The position numbers and the translations under genes were made by a program. 64,000 nt of DNA from Gammaproteobacteria bacterium HGW-Gammaproteobacteria-4 (GTDB lineage Bacteria > Pseudomonadota > Gammaproteobacteria > Xanthomonadales > Xanthomonadaceae), in the NCBI GenBank assembly GCA_002839995.1, contig PGZC01000017.1:1-64000 (forward strand), given 5' to 3'. Under the pieces are notes generated by a model. That model was not told the origin of the DNA, made no database searches, and saw nothing but the letters and a program-made list of their open reading frames with translations. This document shows, piece by piece, positions 27,147 to 35,997 of the stretch (position 1 is the stretch's first letter; every line of letters starts with the position of its first letter).

Positions 27147-28805
27147 GTGTTGCGAATCACCGATCTCAAACTGCCGCTGGCGCACACCGAGCGCGATCTG
27201 CACAACGCCATTCTGAAACGTCTTGGCATCACCGACGATACCCTGCGCGGCTACCGCGTCGCCAAGCGCAGCCACGATGCGCGCAAACGTGGCGCCATTA
27301 CGTTGATCTATGCGCTGGATGTTGATGTCACGGACGAGGCCGCGCTGCTGGCGCGCCTGAGCGATAGCCACGAGCGCGGTTCGCGGGTGGTGCCGACACC
27401 CGACACTGCCTACCGTTTCGTCGCACGTGCTGCGCAACCGCTGCCGCAACGCCCGATCGTGATCGGCACCGGGCCGTGCGGTTTGTTCACCGCACTGCTG
27501 CTGGCGCAGATGGGTCTGCGCCCGCTCGTGCTTGAACGCGGCAAGGCAGTGCGCGAGCGCACCGTGGATACCTTCGCGCTGTGGCGCAAACGCGTGCTCA
27601 ACCCCGAATCCAACGTGCAATTCGGCGAAGGCGGCGCCGGTACGTTTTCCGATGGCAAGCTGTACAGCCAGATCCGCGATCCCAGGCATCACGGCCGCAA
27701 GGTGATCGACGAACTGGTGAAGGCCGGTGCGCCGGAAGAAATCGCGTACGTGAGCAAACCGCACATCGGCACCTTCCGCCTGGTCGGCATCGTGGAAAAC
27801 CTGCGCGAAACGATCACGGCGCTGGGCGGCGAGATCCGCTTTTCCAGCCGCGTCGATGATCTGCTGATCGATACCGATGCGAAAGGCACGCGCCAGGTCC
27901 GCGGGGTCCGGCTCGGCAACGGCGAAACCGTGCACGCCGATCACGTGGTGCTGGCGGTCGGCCACAGCGCCCGCGACACGTTTGCGATGCTGGCCGCGCG
28001 CGGGGTCTATCTTGAAGCCAAGCCATTCTCGATCGGCTTTCGCATCGAACATCCGCAGTCGCTGATCGACGAGGCCCGGTTCGGGCCACAGGCTGGGCAC
28101 CCGTTGCTCGGCGCCGCCGATTACAAACTGGTGCATCACTGCCGCGGCCAACACGCCGGCCATGGCCGCTCGGTGTACAGCTTCTGCATGTGCCCGGGCG
28201 GAACCGTGGTCGCCGCGACCTCGGAGCCCGAGCGCGTGGTCAGCAACGGCATGAGCCAGTATTCGCGCAACGAGCGCAATGCCAACGCCGCGATCGTGGT
28301 CGGCATCACCCCGGACGACTACGCGCCGTACGGCGAAGGCCCGCTGGCCGGCATCGCCCTGCAACGGCACTGGGAATCGCGCGCATTCATCGATGGCGGC
28401 AGCAACTACAGCGCGCCCGGGCAGCGCGTCGGCGATTTTCTCAACGCTCGCGCCAGCGACGCTTTCGGCACCGTGACGCCGTCGTACACGCCGGGGGTAC
28501 GGCCGACCGATTTGAGCGCATCGCTGCCCGACTACGCCATCGCCGCGATCCGCGAAGCGCTGCCGATGTTCGAGCGCCAGATCAAGGGATTCGCCATGGG
28601 CGATGCCCTGCTCACCGGCGTCGAAACCCGCACCTCATCGCCGCTGCGCATCACCCGCGGCGATGACGGCCAGAGCCTCAATACGCAAGGCCTGTACCCG
28701 GCCGGCGAGGGCGCCGGTTATGCCGGCGGCATCCTGTCGGCGGCGGTCGATGGCATCGGCATTGCCGAAGCCGTCGCACTGCGCATGCTGGCCGACGCGC
28801 GATAG
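27147..28805 (+). CDS. FAD-dependent oxidoreductase (COG2509 type)
   Basis: A 552-residue flavoprotein of the uncharacterised dehydrogenase family. The dinucleotide motif IGTGPCGLFTALLLAQMG lies at about 107-124, with the FAD-linked NVQFGEGGAGTFSDGKLYS stretch and the C-terminal PAGEGAGYAGGI motif that closes the FAD site. Substrate unknown. The GTG at 27147 is the best start; its ribosome site is weak. Confidence 0.85.
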   Translation: MLRITDLKLPLAHTERDLHNAILKRLGITDDTLRGYRVAKRSHDARKRGAITLIYALDVDVTDEAALLARLSDSHERGSRVVPTPDTAYRFVARAAQPLPQRPIVIGTGPCGLFTALLLAQMGLRPLVLERGKAVRERTVDTFALWRKRVLNPESNVQFGEGGAGTFSDGKLYSQIRDPRHHGRKVIDELVKAGAPEEIAYVSKPHIGTFRLVGIVENLRETITALGGEIRFSSRVDDLLIDTDAKGTRQVRGVRLGNGETVHADHVVLAVGHSARDTFAMLAARGVYLEAKPFSIGFRIEHPQSLIDEARFGPQAGHPLLGAADYKLVHHCRGQHAGHGRSVYSFCMCPGGTVVAATSEPERVVSNGMSQYSRNERNANAAIVVGITPDDYAPYGEGPLAGIALQRHWESRAFIDGGSNYSAPGQRVGDFLNARASDAFGTVTPSYTPGVRPTDLSASLPDYAIAAIREALPMFERQIKGFAMGDALLTGVETRTSSPLRITRGDDGQSLNTQGLYPAGEGAGYAGGILSAAVDGIGIAEAVALRMLADAR

Positions 28806-28818
28806 CGCCAGCCACCGC

Positions 28819-31479
28819 TCATTCCGCTTCAGCACGCCTCGGCGGCGACGGCGCTACATAACCCACCACGACCAGCAGCAGGCCGACCGCCAGGAACGAC
28901 ACGATGCCCGGGACGTTGCCCATGTGATGGCGATCGACCGCCACCAGCTTGAGCAATACCACAGCCATCAGGATTGCACCCGCCAGCCACGTCGGTCGGC
29001 GCTGCATCCGCGAGCCCAGCACCCAGGCGGTGACGCCAAACAGGCTCCAGACCACGGTCAGGCTGGTTTGCGCAAAGCCCGACCCGAGTATCGCCGGCGA
29101 CCACGGCTCGCCATGGCCATGATGCACCGCGCGCAAGGTCGCCATGCTCAGTAACGCAAACGCCATGCCCAACCACAACAACCTCTGCTGCGCCAATTCC
29201 GGCAGGCGCTCGCGGGTGTACGCCCACAACAACCATCCAATGGCGAGCACGGCCAGTTCCAATGGATTGAGCAGCGGCAGATACGGCCACGGCGCCACCG
29301 CGCCGGACTGGAACAAGCCGAACACCCAAACCAGCCCCAGCGCCATCAGCGCCGGTGTGAACCACAGCGCCTGATAGCTGCTCTCGAAGGCCGCAGCGCG
29401 CGGCCAGGCCAGCCACTGCGGCCACCGCCACAGACCGAACGTCGCCAACGCCAATGGCGCGCTGATCAGCATGAAACGCAAGCCGGGTGGGCCGAACAGC
29501 GTCGCGTCGATATGCAATGTGACGGCAGCGACCAGCGTCCACAACCACACCCCGTGCGCCAGCGACACACTGCTCCCGCTGTGTTCGCGCGACGACCACA
29601 ACGCCGCCAGCATCGCGGCAGTGAACACACCCCAACCCGGCAATGTCGATGCGCTCAGCGGCGCCGGGAACGCCGCGTTCGCCCACACCAGCAACGCCAC
29701 GCCAAAACCGGCGGCGAGCGCGAGAGCCCAGGTCGGACGAGGCCAGTTCAGCCACACTCGCAGCCCCGACGCCAGAATCACGCTGGCGGCCAGATACATC
29801 GCCGCAAACGTCCATCCGCCGATCGCGCTGTCCGCGTTATCCAGTTGGCTCAAGCCGGCTGCGCTCCACCAGAACAAGCCCCACGCCATCAGCACTGCCG
29901 GCAATGGCGGCTGCGGCCGGAAGCGATCATGGACCAGCGCCAGGGCGACACCGGAAAAACCGAGGATGGCCGCACCCAGCCAGGTGGCATTGAACAGCAG
30001 CGGATCATTGCCGCGGAAGTGATCGAGCTCGCTCAACCCATACGATCCCGCGGCCAGTATCTGCAACGCCAACCCGGCCAGCCAGGACAGGCGTTTGCCT
30101 TGGCGCAGACCCAGCCATGTCGCCGCTGCGCCTTCCAGCGCCCACAGGCTTGCGGTGGTGCCGGCACTGAACGCGAGCGGCACCGCCAGCGTGACGAACC
30201 CCGCACCGAGCGCGGTGTAGGCATCGGCCAGCAAGGGCTCCAGCCGACGCACGCGCAGCCAGTACACCAGACCGGCGTAAATCGCGGCGACCGCCAGCGC
30301 ACTCCACGCCAACGCAATCGGCTGACCGCTCAACAATTCGGCCTGCAACGAAAACGCCACCAGGGGCGTACCGAACACCAGGCTGCCATCGAGCCAGGGC
30401 CGGCGGTGCTCACGCTGGCGCACAACATAGAGCAGGCCGATCGCCACATAGAACAGAAAAAACAACACCAGAAACGGTTCGACCGTCGCGAACAACGCGG
30501 GACGGTAGCTGCTCGCACCCCAGGCGCTGCCGACGCTGAAGGTGAAGAAAAATCCGATCAAGTTGAGCAAGCGCCAATGCTGACGCCACGAAATGGCAAA
30601 CACCGCCGCGTTGAGCACCGCGTAATAACCGAACAGCGCGACATGATTGCCGCTGCCGGTGGCGATCAATACCGGCGCCAGATAGCCGCCGAGAAAGCCG
30701 AGCACCGCCAACACCATCGCCCGTTGCAGCAGCGCCAACACCGCCGCGCCGGCGACCAGCAGCACCACCAGCGCAAAGCTTTGACTCGCCGGCAGCAGCG
30801 CGTAGAGCCGGAACGCCGCGAACACCGTCAGCAGCAGCACGCCAATGGCGCCACCCTGCACGCTCAGACCGAACGTCGGCCGGCGCAACCGCTCGCGCCA
30901 ACCCCAGCCCAGCGCAAGCAGTGCCAGCGCCGCAATCAATGCCAGGCGCGCCGCGATCGGCATATTGAGATAGCCCTCGGCAGCGGCAAAACGCAGTGCC
31001 GCCGCAACACCGGCGAACAACACCAGCACACCCATCTTGACCGGCACATTGCCCTCGGTAAGCCAACGCTTGAGCAGCGACGCAAGACGCTCGAGGTCGT
31101 TCGGTCCGGAAGGCGATGGGGGTGCATCTGCCGGCTTGGGACCGGCCGGCGGCGACCAGTGTTCGATCGGTGCCGCCAACACCGGCTTTGCCGCCGCGGT
31201 CGGCCGCGCAACGTCGGGCACCGGTGCAGCAGCCGGTGGATGACCGATTTCTTCGACCGCGCCGCGCGCAACCGGGTCGGCTGGAGGCCTCGCCAACGCC
31301 GCAACGCGCTGCCGCAGGTCGCGCAACTCGTGCTCCAGGGCGGCAAAGCGCCGACCCAGATCACTTTGCGCATAAATCAGCACCGCCACCGCGGCAGCAA
31401 CCGCCGCACCCAGCATGTAGCGATCGCTGGCCAGCCACAGGCCGAGCAATGCCCCGAAAAGTCCCCAGATCAGATTCAT
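28819..31479 (-). CDS. DUF2339 polytopic membrane protein
   Basis: An 886-residue protein made almost entirely of membrane helices, roughly 25, after an N-terminal anchor (about 1-35), a short coiled coil (about 40-65) and a Pro/Ala-rich linker (about 68-130). The cytoplasmic segment LASLLKRWLTEGNVPVKMG before the first helix of the main block is typical of DUF2339. Function unknown. It ends 14 bases from the convergent oxidoreductase gene. Confidence 0.82.
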   Translation of the reverse strand: MNLIWGLFGALLGLWLASDRYMLGAAVAAAVAVLIYAQSDLGRRFAALEHELRDLRQRVAALARPPADPVARGAVEEIGHPPAAAPVPDVARPTAAAKPVLAAPIEHWSPPAGPKPADAPPSPSGPNDLERLASLLKRWLTEGNVPVKMGVLVLFAGVAAALRFAAAEGYLNMPIAARLALIAALALLALGWGWRERLRRPTFGLSVQGGAIGVLLLTVFAAFRLYALLPASQSFALVVLLVAGAAVLALLQRAMVLAVLGFLGGYLAPVLIATGSGNHVALFGYYAVLNAAVFAISWRQHWRLLNLIGFFFTFSVGSAWGASSYRPALFATVEPFLVLFFLFYVAIGLLYVVRQREHRRPWLDGSLVFGTPLVAFSLQAELLSGQPIALAWSALAVAAIYAGLVYWLRVRRLEPLLADAYTALGAGFVTLAVPLAFSAGTTASLWALEGAAATWLGLRQGKRLSWLAGLALQILAAGSYGLSELDHFRGNDPLLFNATWLGAAILGFSGVALALVHDRFRPQPPLPAVLMAWGLFWWSAAGLSQLDNADSAIGGWTFAAMYLAASVILASGLRVWLNWPRPTWALALAAGFGVALLVWANAAFPAPLSASTLPGWGVFTAAMLAALWSSREHSGSSVSLAHGVWLWTLVAAVTLHIDATLFGPPGLRFMLISAPLALATFGLWRWPQWLAWPRAAAFESSYQALWFTPALMALGLVWVFGLFQSGAVAPWPYLPLLNPLELAVLAIGWLLWAYTRERLPELAQQRLLWLGMAFALLSMATLRAVHHGHGEPWSPAILGSGFAQTSLTVVWSLFGVTAWVLGSRMQRRPTWLAGAILMAVVLLKLVAVDRHHMGNVPGIVSFLAVGLLLVVVGYVAPSPPRRAEAE

Positions 31480-31604
31480 GCGGCTTCGCTTCCCCGCGGC
31501 GATTGGCCGAGTCTGCCAGAACCCTTGCCACAGCGACAGCGGGGCCGGCTACAATGCGCTGCGCAGTTTGATTCCCTATCGCCAACCCAACCAACGAGGG
31601 CGCC

Positions 31605-31700
31605 ATGAGCAAGGGTTTGAACCAGAAGAAGAACACCAAGAAGCCGCCGACCAAGACGCTCAAGGAAAAGCGCGAAGCCAAGCAGGAAAAAAAGAAGTAA
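31605..31700 (+). CDS. Very small lysine-rich protein
   Basis: A 31-residue basic peptide starting MSKGLNQKKNTKKPP and ending in KKK, about half lysine. Short lysine-rich proteins with the MSKG..KKNTKK pattern occur in pseudomonads and relatives, from memory. An ACGAGGGCGCC stretch with GAGG precedes the ATG. It could bind nucleic acid; function unknown. An R2 repeat follows at 31732-31768. Confidence 0.7.
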   Translation: MSKGLNQKKNTKKPPTKTLKEKREAKQEKKK

Positions 31701-31731
31701 GCCGAATCCGACGGGCGCTTACTTTAGCGTC

Positions 31732-31768
31732 GTAGGTCGGCTCAAGCGCCGCAGGCGTGGAGCCGACA
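31732..31768. repeat. R2 repeat
   Basis: A single R2 unit (GTAGGTCGGCTCAAG ... GGAGCCGACA) after the small basic gene, in a 130-base gap that holds no gene. Confidence 0.75.
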
Positions 31769-31832
31769 CGGTCGGAGACTGCGCGATGCGCTGCGTTCGT
31801 AACGTGAACGAACGGTCGAACGCGGGCGCCAC

Positions 31833-32099
31833 TCAACGCAACTGACTGTCCTTGCTACCGCGCCGGTTATAGCCGGCGTTGCCGGCCTGTGCGCCGTCGC
31901 GCAGTTCCTGGCAGTTCACGCACAGGCGCACGCCGGGCACCGCCTTGCGTCGCGCCTCAGGAATCGCGGCATCGCACTCCTCGCACCGCAGCAGACCGGG
32001 GCCGTGCGGCAAGCGACTGCGAACCCGCTTGATCGCATCGTTGATGGTCGCGTCGATTTGTTCCTGCACCGCGTCGTCGTTTGCCCAGCCGGTGGCCAT
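31833..32099 (-). CDS. DksA/TraR-type C4 zinc-finger protein (YbiI family)
   Basis: An 88-residue protein opening MATGWANDDAVQEQIDATI and ending with the GYNRRGSKDSQLR tail, both diagnostic of YbiI. The zinc finger is CEECDAAIPEARR...CVNC. Relatives bind in the RNA polymerase secondary channel, but a role for YbiI is unproven. The ATG at 32099 matches the family; the longer upstream frame does not. Confidence 0.93.
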   Translation of the reverse strand: MATGWANDDAVQEQIDATINDAIKRVRSRLPHGPGLLRCEECDAAIPEARRKAVPGVRLCVNCQELRDGAQAGNAGYNRRGSKDSQLR

Positions 32100-32272
32100 G
32101 GCGTGCTCCTGAATTACCGCTATCGTGGTTGCGTACCAGCATAACGCGGCCGTGCTGAACGTATCGAATCGCGGCGACGGTTTGCGATGCGGTTGGCCGC
32201 GCGAGCACATCGACAGCGCGGTGTCCGCGTCAATCCTCGTTACAATGGCGCTCATCATCCGCGACCACCGCC

Positions 32273-32989
32273 ATGCCCGAGCCGATTCGTCTCACCAAAC
32301 GCGTCATGGAACTGGCCAATTGCTCACGACGCGACGCCGAGCAATACATCATGGGCGGCTGGGTGCTGGTCGATGGCAAGGTAGTGGACGCACCGCAATT
32401 CATCGTGGTGACGCAGCGCATCGCGTTATCGCCCGACGCCCGACTCGCGGCTCCGGAACCGGCGACCCTGCTGCTGCACAAACCTGCCGGCCTTGAATCC
32501 GACATCCCGTCGATCGAAGCGTTGCTCGGCAGCGAAAAACGCTGGTCGGGCGACGACACCGGCATCACGCTCCTGCGCCGGCACTTCACCAAGCTCACGG
32601 TGGTGATGCCGCTCGAAGCCGAAGCCAGCGGCCTTGTGGTGGTGACGCAGGACAGCGCGCTGCTGCGGCGGATGCGCGAAGACAGCAACCGCATCGAGCA
32701 GGAGTTCGTGGTTGAAGTGGCCGGCGAGATCGCCGCAAACGGATTGCAGCGGCTCAATCACGGGCTGCGTTTCAATGGCCGCAACCTGCCGCCGTGCAAG
32801 GTGAGCTGGCAGAACGAATTCCGCCTGCGCTTTGCGCTCAGCCCGGTGCAACCCGGGCAGATCGCGTCGATGTGCGCCGACGTCGGCCTGCAGGTGGTGG
32901 CGTTCAAGCGCATCCGCATCGGCCGCGTGCCGCTGACGAAAATGCCGGTCGGCGAATGGCGTTACCTGCCATCGGATCAACGGCTTTGA
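32273..32989 (+). CDS. RsuA/RluF-type pseudouridine synthase homologue lacking the catalytic Asp
   Basis: A 238-residue protein with an N-terminal S4 RNA-binding domain (about 6-50, KRVMELANCSRRDAEQYI) and an RsuA-type synthase domain with LLLHKPAGLESD. The catalytic motif GRLDxxxxGL reads MPLEAEASGL here: the invariant Asp is Glu and the Arg is Pro. The C-terminal part (EQEFVVEV, QVVAFKRIRIG) is normal. It is probably an RNA-binding protein derived from a synthase rather than an active enzyme. Confidence 0.85.
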   Translation: MPEPIRLTKRVMELANCSRRDAEQYIMGGWVLVDGKVVDAPQFIVVTQRIALSPDARLAAPEPATLLLHKPAGLESDIPSIEALLGSEKRWSGDDTGITLLRRHFTKLTVVMPLEAEASGLVVVTQDSALLRRMREDSNRIEQEFVVEVAGEIAANGLQRLNHGLRFNGRNLPPCKVSWQNEFRLRFALSPVQPGQIASMCADVGLQVVAFKRIRIGRVPLTKMPVGEWRYLPSDQRL

Positions 32990-33003
32990 CAGCGCGGTGC
33001 CGG

Positions 33004-33540
33004 CTACCAGATCAAATCGTCGGGCACCTTGAAACGATCGTAAAACGCATCGCCATCGGTATTCCCGGTCGCTTCATTGCGGGCATGATCGAGCACGATC
33101 ATCGCCGCGTCGCGCTCGTACACCTTTTCCGCCGCTGCGCGCGGAATCAGCGCATACCCCTCGCCATGACGCGCAATGACCAGTGCGCCGCTCGCCAGTT
33201 GCGCGCGCAAGGCCGGGTTGACCAGCACGCTGCGGATCTTGCCCGCATCGGTAAACCGGTAATCGATCTCACCCTCGCCCGATATCCTGTGGCTGTCGAC
33301 GATCTGGCGAATCTGCGCGCTGCGTTCATGGCTGCGTGCCTGCGCATTGCGCTCCGCCGCCAGCGCACGATCACGCTCGGCACGCTCGGCTTTAAGGCGC
33401 TCCACGTCCACCTTTTCCGCGTCCGCTGTCGCCGGCGCTTTGCTGTGCCGTTGTTTGGTTTGCTCGCGTACCACCTGGGCGACTTTGGATTTCTTGACCA
33501 GGCCCGCCTTGAGCAACTGGTCTTGCAAGAGATTGCGCAT
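33004..33540 (-). CDS. DUF2058 family protein (YaiL-like)
   Basis: A 178-residue soluble protein. It starts MRNLLQDQLLKAGLVKKSK, as in YaiL, followed by a highly charged coiled-coil (about 20-85) and a C-terminal domain with GYALIPRAAAEKV and RDAAMIVL. Function unknown. The internal ATG at 33540 is preferred over one at 33549 because it matches the family start. Confidence 0.85.
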   Translation of the reverse strand: MRNLLQDQLLKAGLVKKSKVAQVVREQTKQRHSKAPATADAEKVDVERLKAERAERDRALAAERNAQARSHERSAQIRQIVDSHRISGEGEIDYRFTDAGKIRSVLVNPALRAQLASGALVIARHGEGYALIPRAAAEKVYERDAAMIVLDHARNEATGNTDGDAFYDRFKVPDDLIW

Positions 33541-33629
33541 GGGAACCACAGCGAAAGTCGAAAGATGGGGAACCAGAATACACCGACCTTCCGCGTGCGC
33601 GAATGCACCACTGCGATGACATCCCGGAC

Positions 33630-33713
33630 GTAGGTCGGCTCAAGCGCAGCGGAGCCGACGTTGCGCACACACGCGACATCGATGTCGGCTCCGCTGCGCT
33701 TGAGCCGACCTAC
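33630..33713. repeat. R2 inverted pair
   Basis: R2 copies face each other at 33630-33659 and 33683-33713 with a 23-base loop. The arms are long enough for a strong hairpin. Confidence 0.85.
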
Positions 33714-33738
33714 AAAAGCAAAGCAAGTGCCATTGGGA

Positions 33739-34647
33739 TCAGAACACTCTGCCCTCGATGTCCGGCACGTCGAGCTTCAACAAACTCTCGAACCGGCGCG
33801 GGCGCCCTTCGAGCGGATCGACGAATGCCAGCGATTTCGCCAATAGCTGCAACGGCCGCTCGCCATCGTCTGGCCGCGCATCGCACAGCACCGGGTAACA
33901 GCGATCATTCACGATCGGCGCACCCAGCGCAGCCATGTGCACCCGCAACTGATGCTTGCGCCCGGTCAGCGGCGCCAACGCATAACGCCACAGGCGCTCG
34001 CTGCGCTCGATCACCGCGACCCGGGTTTCGCTGTTGGGCTCGCCCTCGCCTTCCATCATCCGGAAGAACGGCTCGCCGCGCAGTAGCCGGCTGCGCCGCG
34101 TCAGCGGGAACTCCATCGCCGGCAGCGGCCGCGCCAGGGCCTCGTACTCCTTGCCGATTCCGCGCTCGCGAAACAGTGCGTGATAAGCCGCGCGACTGCG
34201 CCGGTTGGCGGAAAACAGCACCAGCCCGGCGGTCGCGCGATCGATGCGATGCAGCGGCACCAGATCGGGATTGCCGAGGCGGTGAATCAACCGTGCCAGC
34301 AAGGTCTCGGCGACGAATCCGCCGGCCGGCGTCACCGGCAGCCCATGCGGCTTGTCGGCCACCACCAGATGGTCATCGGCGTACAACACCGACTCGGTTG
34401 CTGCGATCTGCGGCTCATCGACCACTTCGCGAAAATACGTGATCTGCGCGCCGACGCGATACGGCGCATCCACCGCAATCGGTGTTCCGTTCGCATCCAG
34501 CACCCGGCCGCGCGCGAACCGGTCCAGCCAGCGCGCACGGCCGATCGCCGGGAACCTCGCGCACAGGCAATCCAGCACGCTCGTCCACGGCCCCGGCGGC
34601 AACTGCAGGCGACTGGCGGCATGCGACTCGTGTACTGCTTCGCTCAC
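33739..34647 (-). CDS. RluA-family RNA pseudouridine synthase
   Basis: A 302-residue synthase with the catalytic motif HRIDRATAGLV (Asp present), KPHGLPVTPAGG and GRKHQLRVHMAALG near the end. The N-terminal region is shorter than a full S4 domain. The target RNA cannot be told from sequence. The GTG at 34647 overlaps the stop of the GFA gene (GTGA), so translation is coupled. Confidence 0.9.
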   Translation of the reverse strand: MSEAVHESHAASRLQLPPGPWTSVLDCLCARFPAIGRARWLDRFARGRVLDANGTPIAVDAPYRVGAQITYFREVVDEPQIAATESVLYADDHLVVADKPHGLPVTPAGGFVAETLLARLIHRLGNPDLVPLHRIDRATAGLVLFSANRRSRAAYHALFRERGIGKEYEALARPLPAMEFPLTRRSRLLRGEPFFRMMEGEGEPNSETRVAVIERSERLWRYALAPLTGRKHQLRVHMAALGAPIVNDRCYPVLCDARPDDGERPLQLLAKSLAFVDPLEGRPRRFESLLKLDVPDIEGRVF

Positions 34648-35060
34648 ACGGCATCCGAATCGATGCTGCACTTTCGCGGCAGACCATCGTCGGCCAGCGC
34701 AACCCAGTCCACATGCGTGTCCCAGAACACATGCGCCTGCGGTGCGCGATCCGCGGCGCTGGTGAGATTGGCGACGGCCAGATGCAGTTCATCGGGCCAA
34801 CGCGTGGAGCGAAATGCCAGCGAGCTGCCGCAGCGCGAACAAAAGGCGCGCTCCGCTCCCGGCGAGGATGCGTACCAGCGCAGCAGGCGCTCGCTATCGT
34901 GCATGGTGCAGCGGTCAGCGCGCATGCCGATCCAGGTGACGAACGCCGCACCGTGTGCGCGTTGGCACTGGCTACAGTGGCAGTGAGCCAGCCACAAGCT
35001 GGGCAAGGCGCCGGTGATCCGCACCCCGCCGCACAAACAGGTCGATTGCAATTGGCCCAT
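34644..35060 (-). CDS. GFA/CENP-V-like zinc protein
   Basis: A 138-residue protein of the glutathione-dependent formaldehyde-activating (GFA) fold. Zinc cysteines are in CLCGGV, HCHCSQCQRAHG and FCSRCGS. The name is historical and most members have no known reaction. It is coupled to the pseudouridine synthase. The ATG at 35060 fits the family. Confidence 0.9.
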   Translation of the reverse strand: MGQLQSTCLCGGVRITGALPSLWLAHCHCSQCQRAHGAAFVTWIGMRADRCTMHDSERLLRWYASSPGAERAFCSRCGSSLAFRSTRWPDELHLAVANLTSAADRAPQAHVFWDTHVDWVALADDGLPRKCSIDSDAV

Positions 35061-35159
35061 CGCTTGCTCCCATGCACCAGTGCAGCGCTTTGTGTTTGCC
35101 GGCACTTTCAGCGCTGCCAGGATTCCTGCACAACCGTCACGCGGCCGCGCACGCAACGC

Positions 35160-35813
35160 TCACTCATCGCCGTCCTGTTCGCGCCGCTCCGCCGCCAACG
35201 CATGCGCACCGGCCATCGCATTGAGCTGCAACAGCCGCGCCGATACTTCGTTTGCATCCAACGCGCCCTGCTTGCCCAACCATTCGATGCGGCGGCGTTG
35301 CTGTTCGGGGTGCTCGTCGGCGGCCAGGTAATCGAAACGCTGGCGCAGTTGTGCCGCGCGGCGCGATTCCAGCTCGCGGATCACTTCGGCGCCGGTGGCA
35401 TCGTCGATGATCACCACGTTGCAGCGCTCGGCGGGGATGATCTGATAGCGAATCACCTTGAAGTAGTAAACGCCATAACTGATCATGCCGAGCCACAGCC
35501 AGATCGGCAGACGCAGCTTGTGCTCGCCGGTATAGACGATCACCGCCGAAACCACGCCGATCAACATCCACAGCATTCCGACATTGCGCCACCACGCGTT
35601 GCGCTCGACCAGCGTCTCGCGATCCGACGACAATTCGGCATACTCCAGCCGATAGGTGCGCGAACTGCCCTCGGTGTCGAGCCGATAGGCAAAATCGCTG
35701 TCGCCGAGTTCGAAGCGGGTGCGGGTCGAAAAACGCTTCTGCGTGATCACACGGGGCTCAGCTCCTTCCAGCACCGCCGCCGGCAGCCGGCCCGGGTTGT
35801 CGTTTCTGGCCAT
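35160..35813 (-). CDS. Hypothetical membrane protein
   Basis: A 217-residue protein with two close hydrophobic segments (about 75-95 and 102-118) and a charged cytoplasmic C-terminal part rich in Arg, Glu and Gln. The N-terminal region (VITQKRFSTRTRFELGDSDF) looks like a bacterial PH-type domain, but this is a guess. An in-frame ATG also lies at 35828. It is divergent from the CFA synthase gene. Confidence 0.6.
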   Translation of the reverse strand: MARNDNPGRLPAAVLEGAEPRVITQKRFSTRTRFELGDSDFAYRLDTEGSSRTYRLEYAELSSDRETLVERNAWWRNVGMLWMLIGVVSAVIVYTGEHKLRLPIWLWLGMISYGVYYFKVIRYQIIPAERCNVVIIDDATGAEVIRELESRRAAQLRQRFDYLAADEHPEQQRRRIEWLGKQGALDANEVSARLLQLNAMAGAHALAAERREQDGDE

Positions 35814-35997
35814 TGCACTCAGTTCCATCGAACCACAGGGTTGAATGCGGAAGTGTCACCGACCGCAGCCCTGAACGCAACGCATACGTGCGGCGAACAG
35901 CCATGCGGCGCGGCATCGGATTCGACCGCAGCCCGTTCACGCGCTACGATCCGCATTGTTTCGCCTGCGTTGCGTGCCCGCCTGCAAAGGAGGCCCC

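Noticed and set aside
29512-31608. Plus-strand open frame of 698 codons opposite the DUF2339 gene
   Set aside because: Arg/Gln/His-rich shadow of the membrane protein; no start site or motif.
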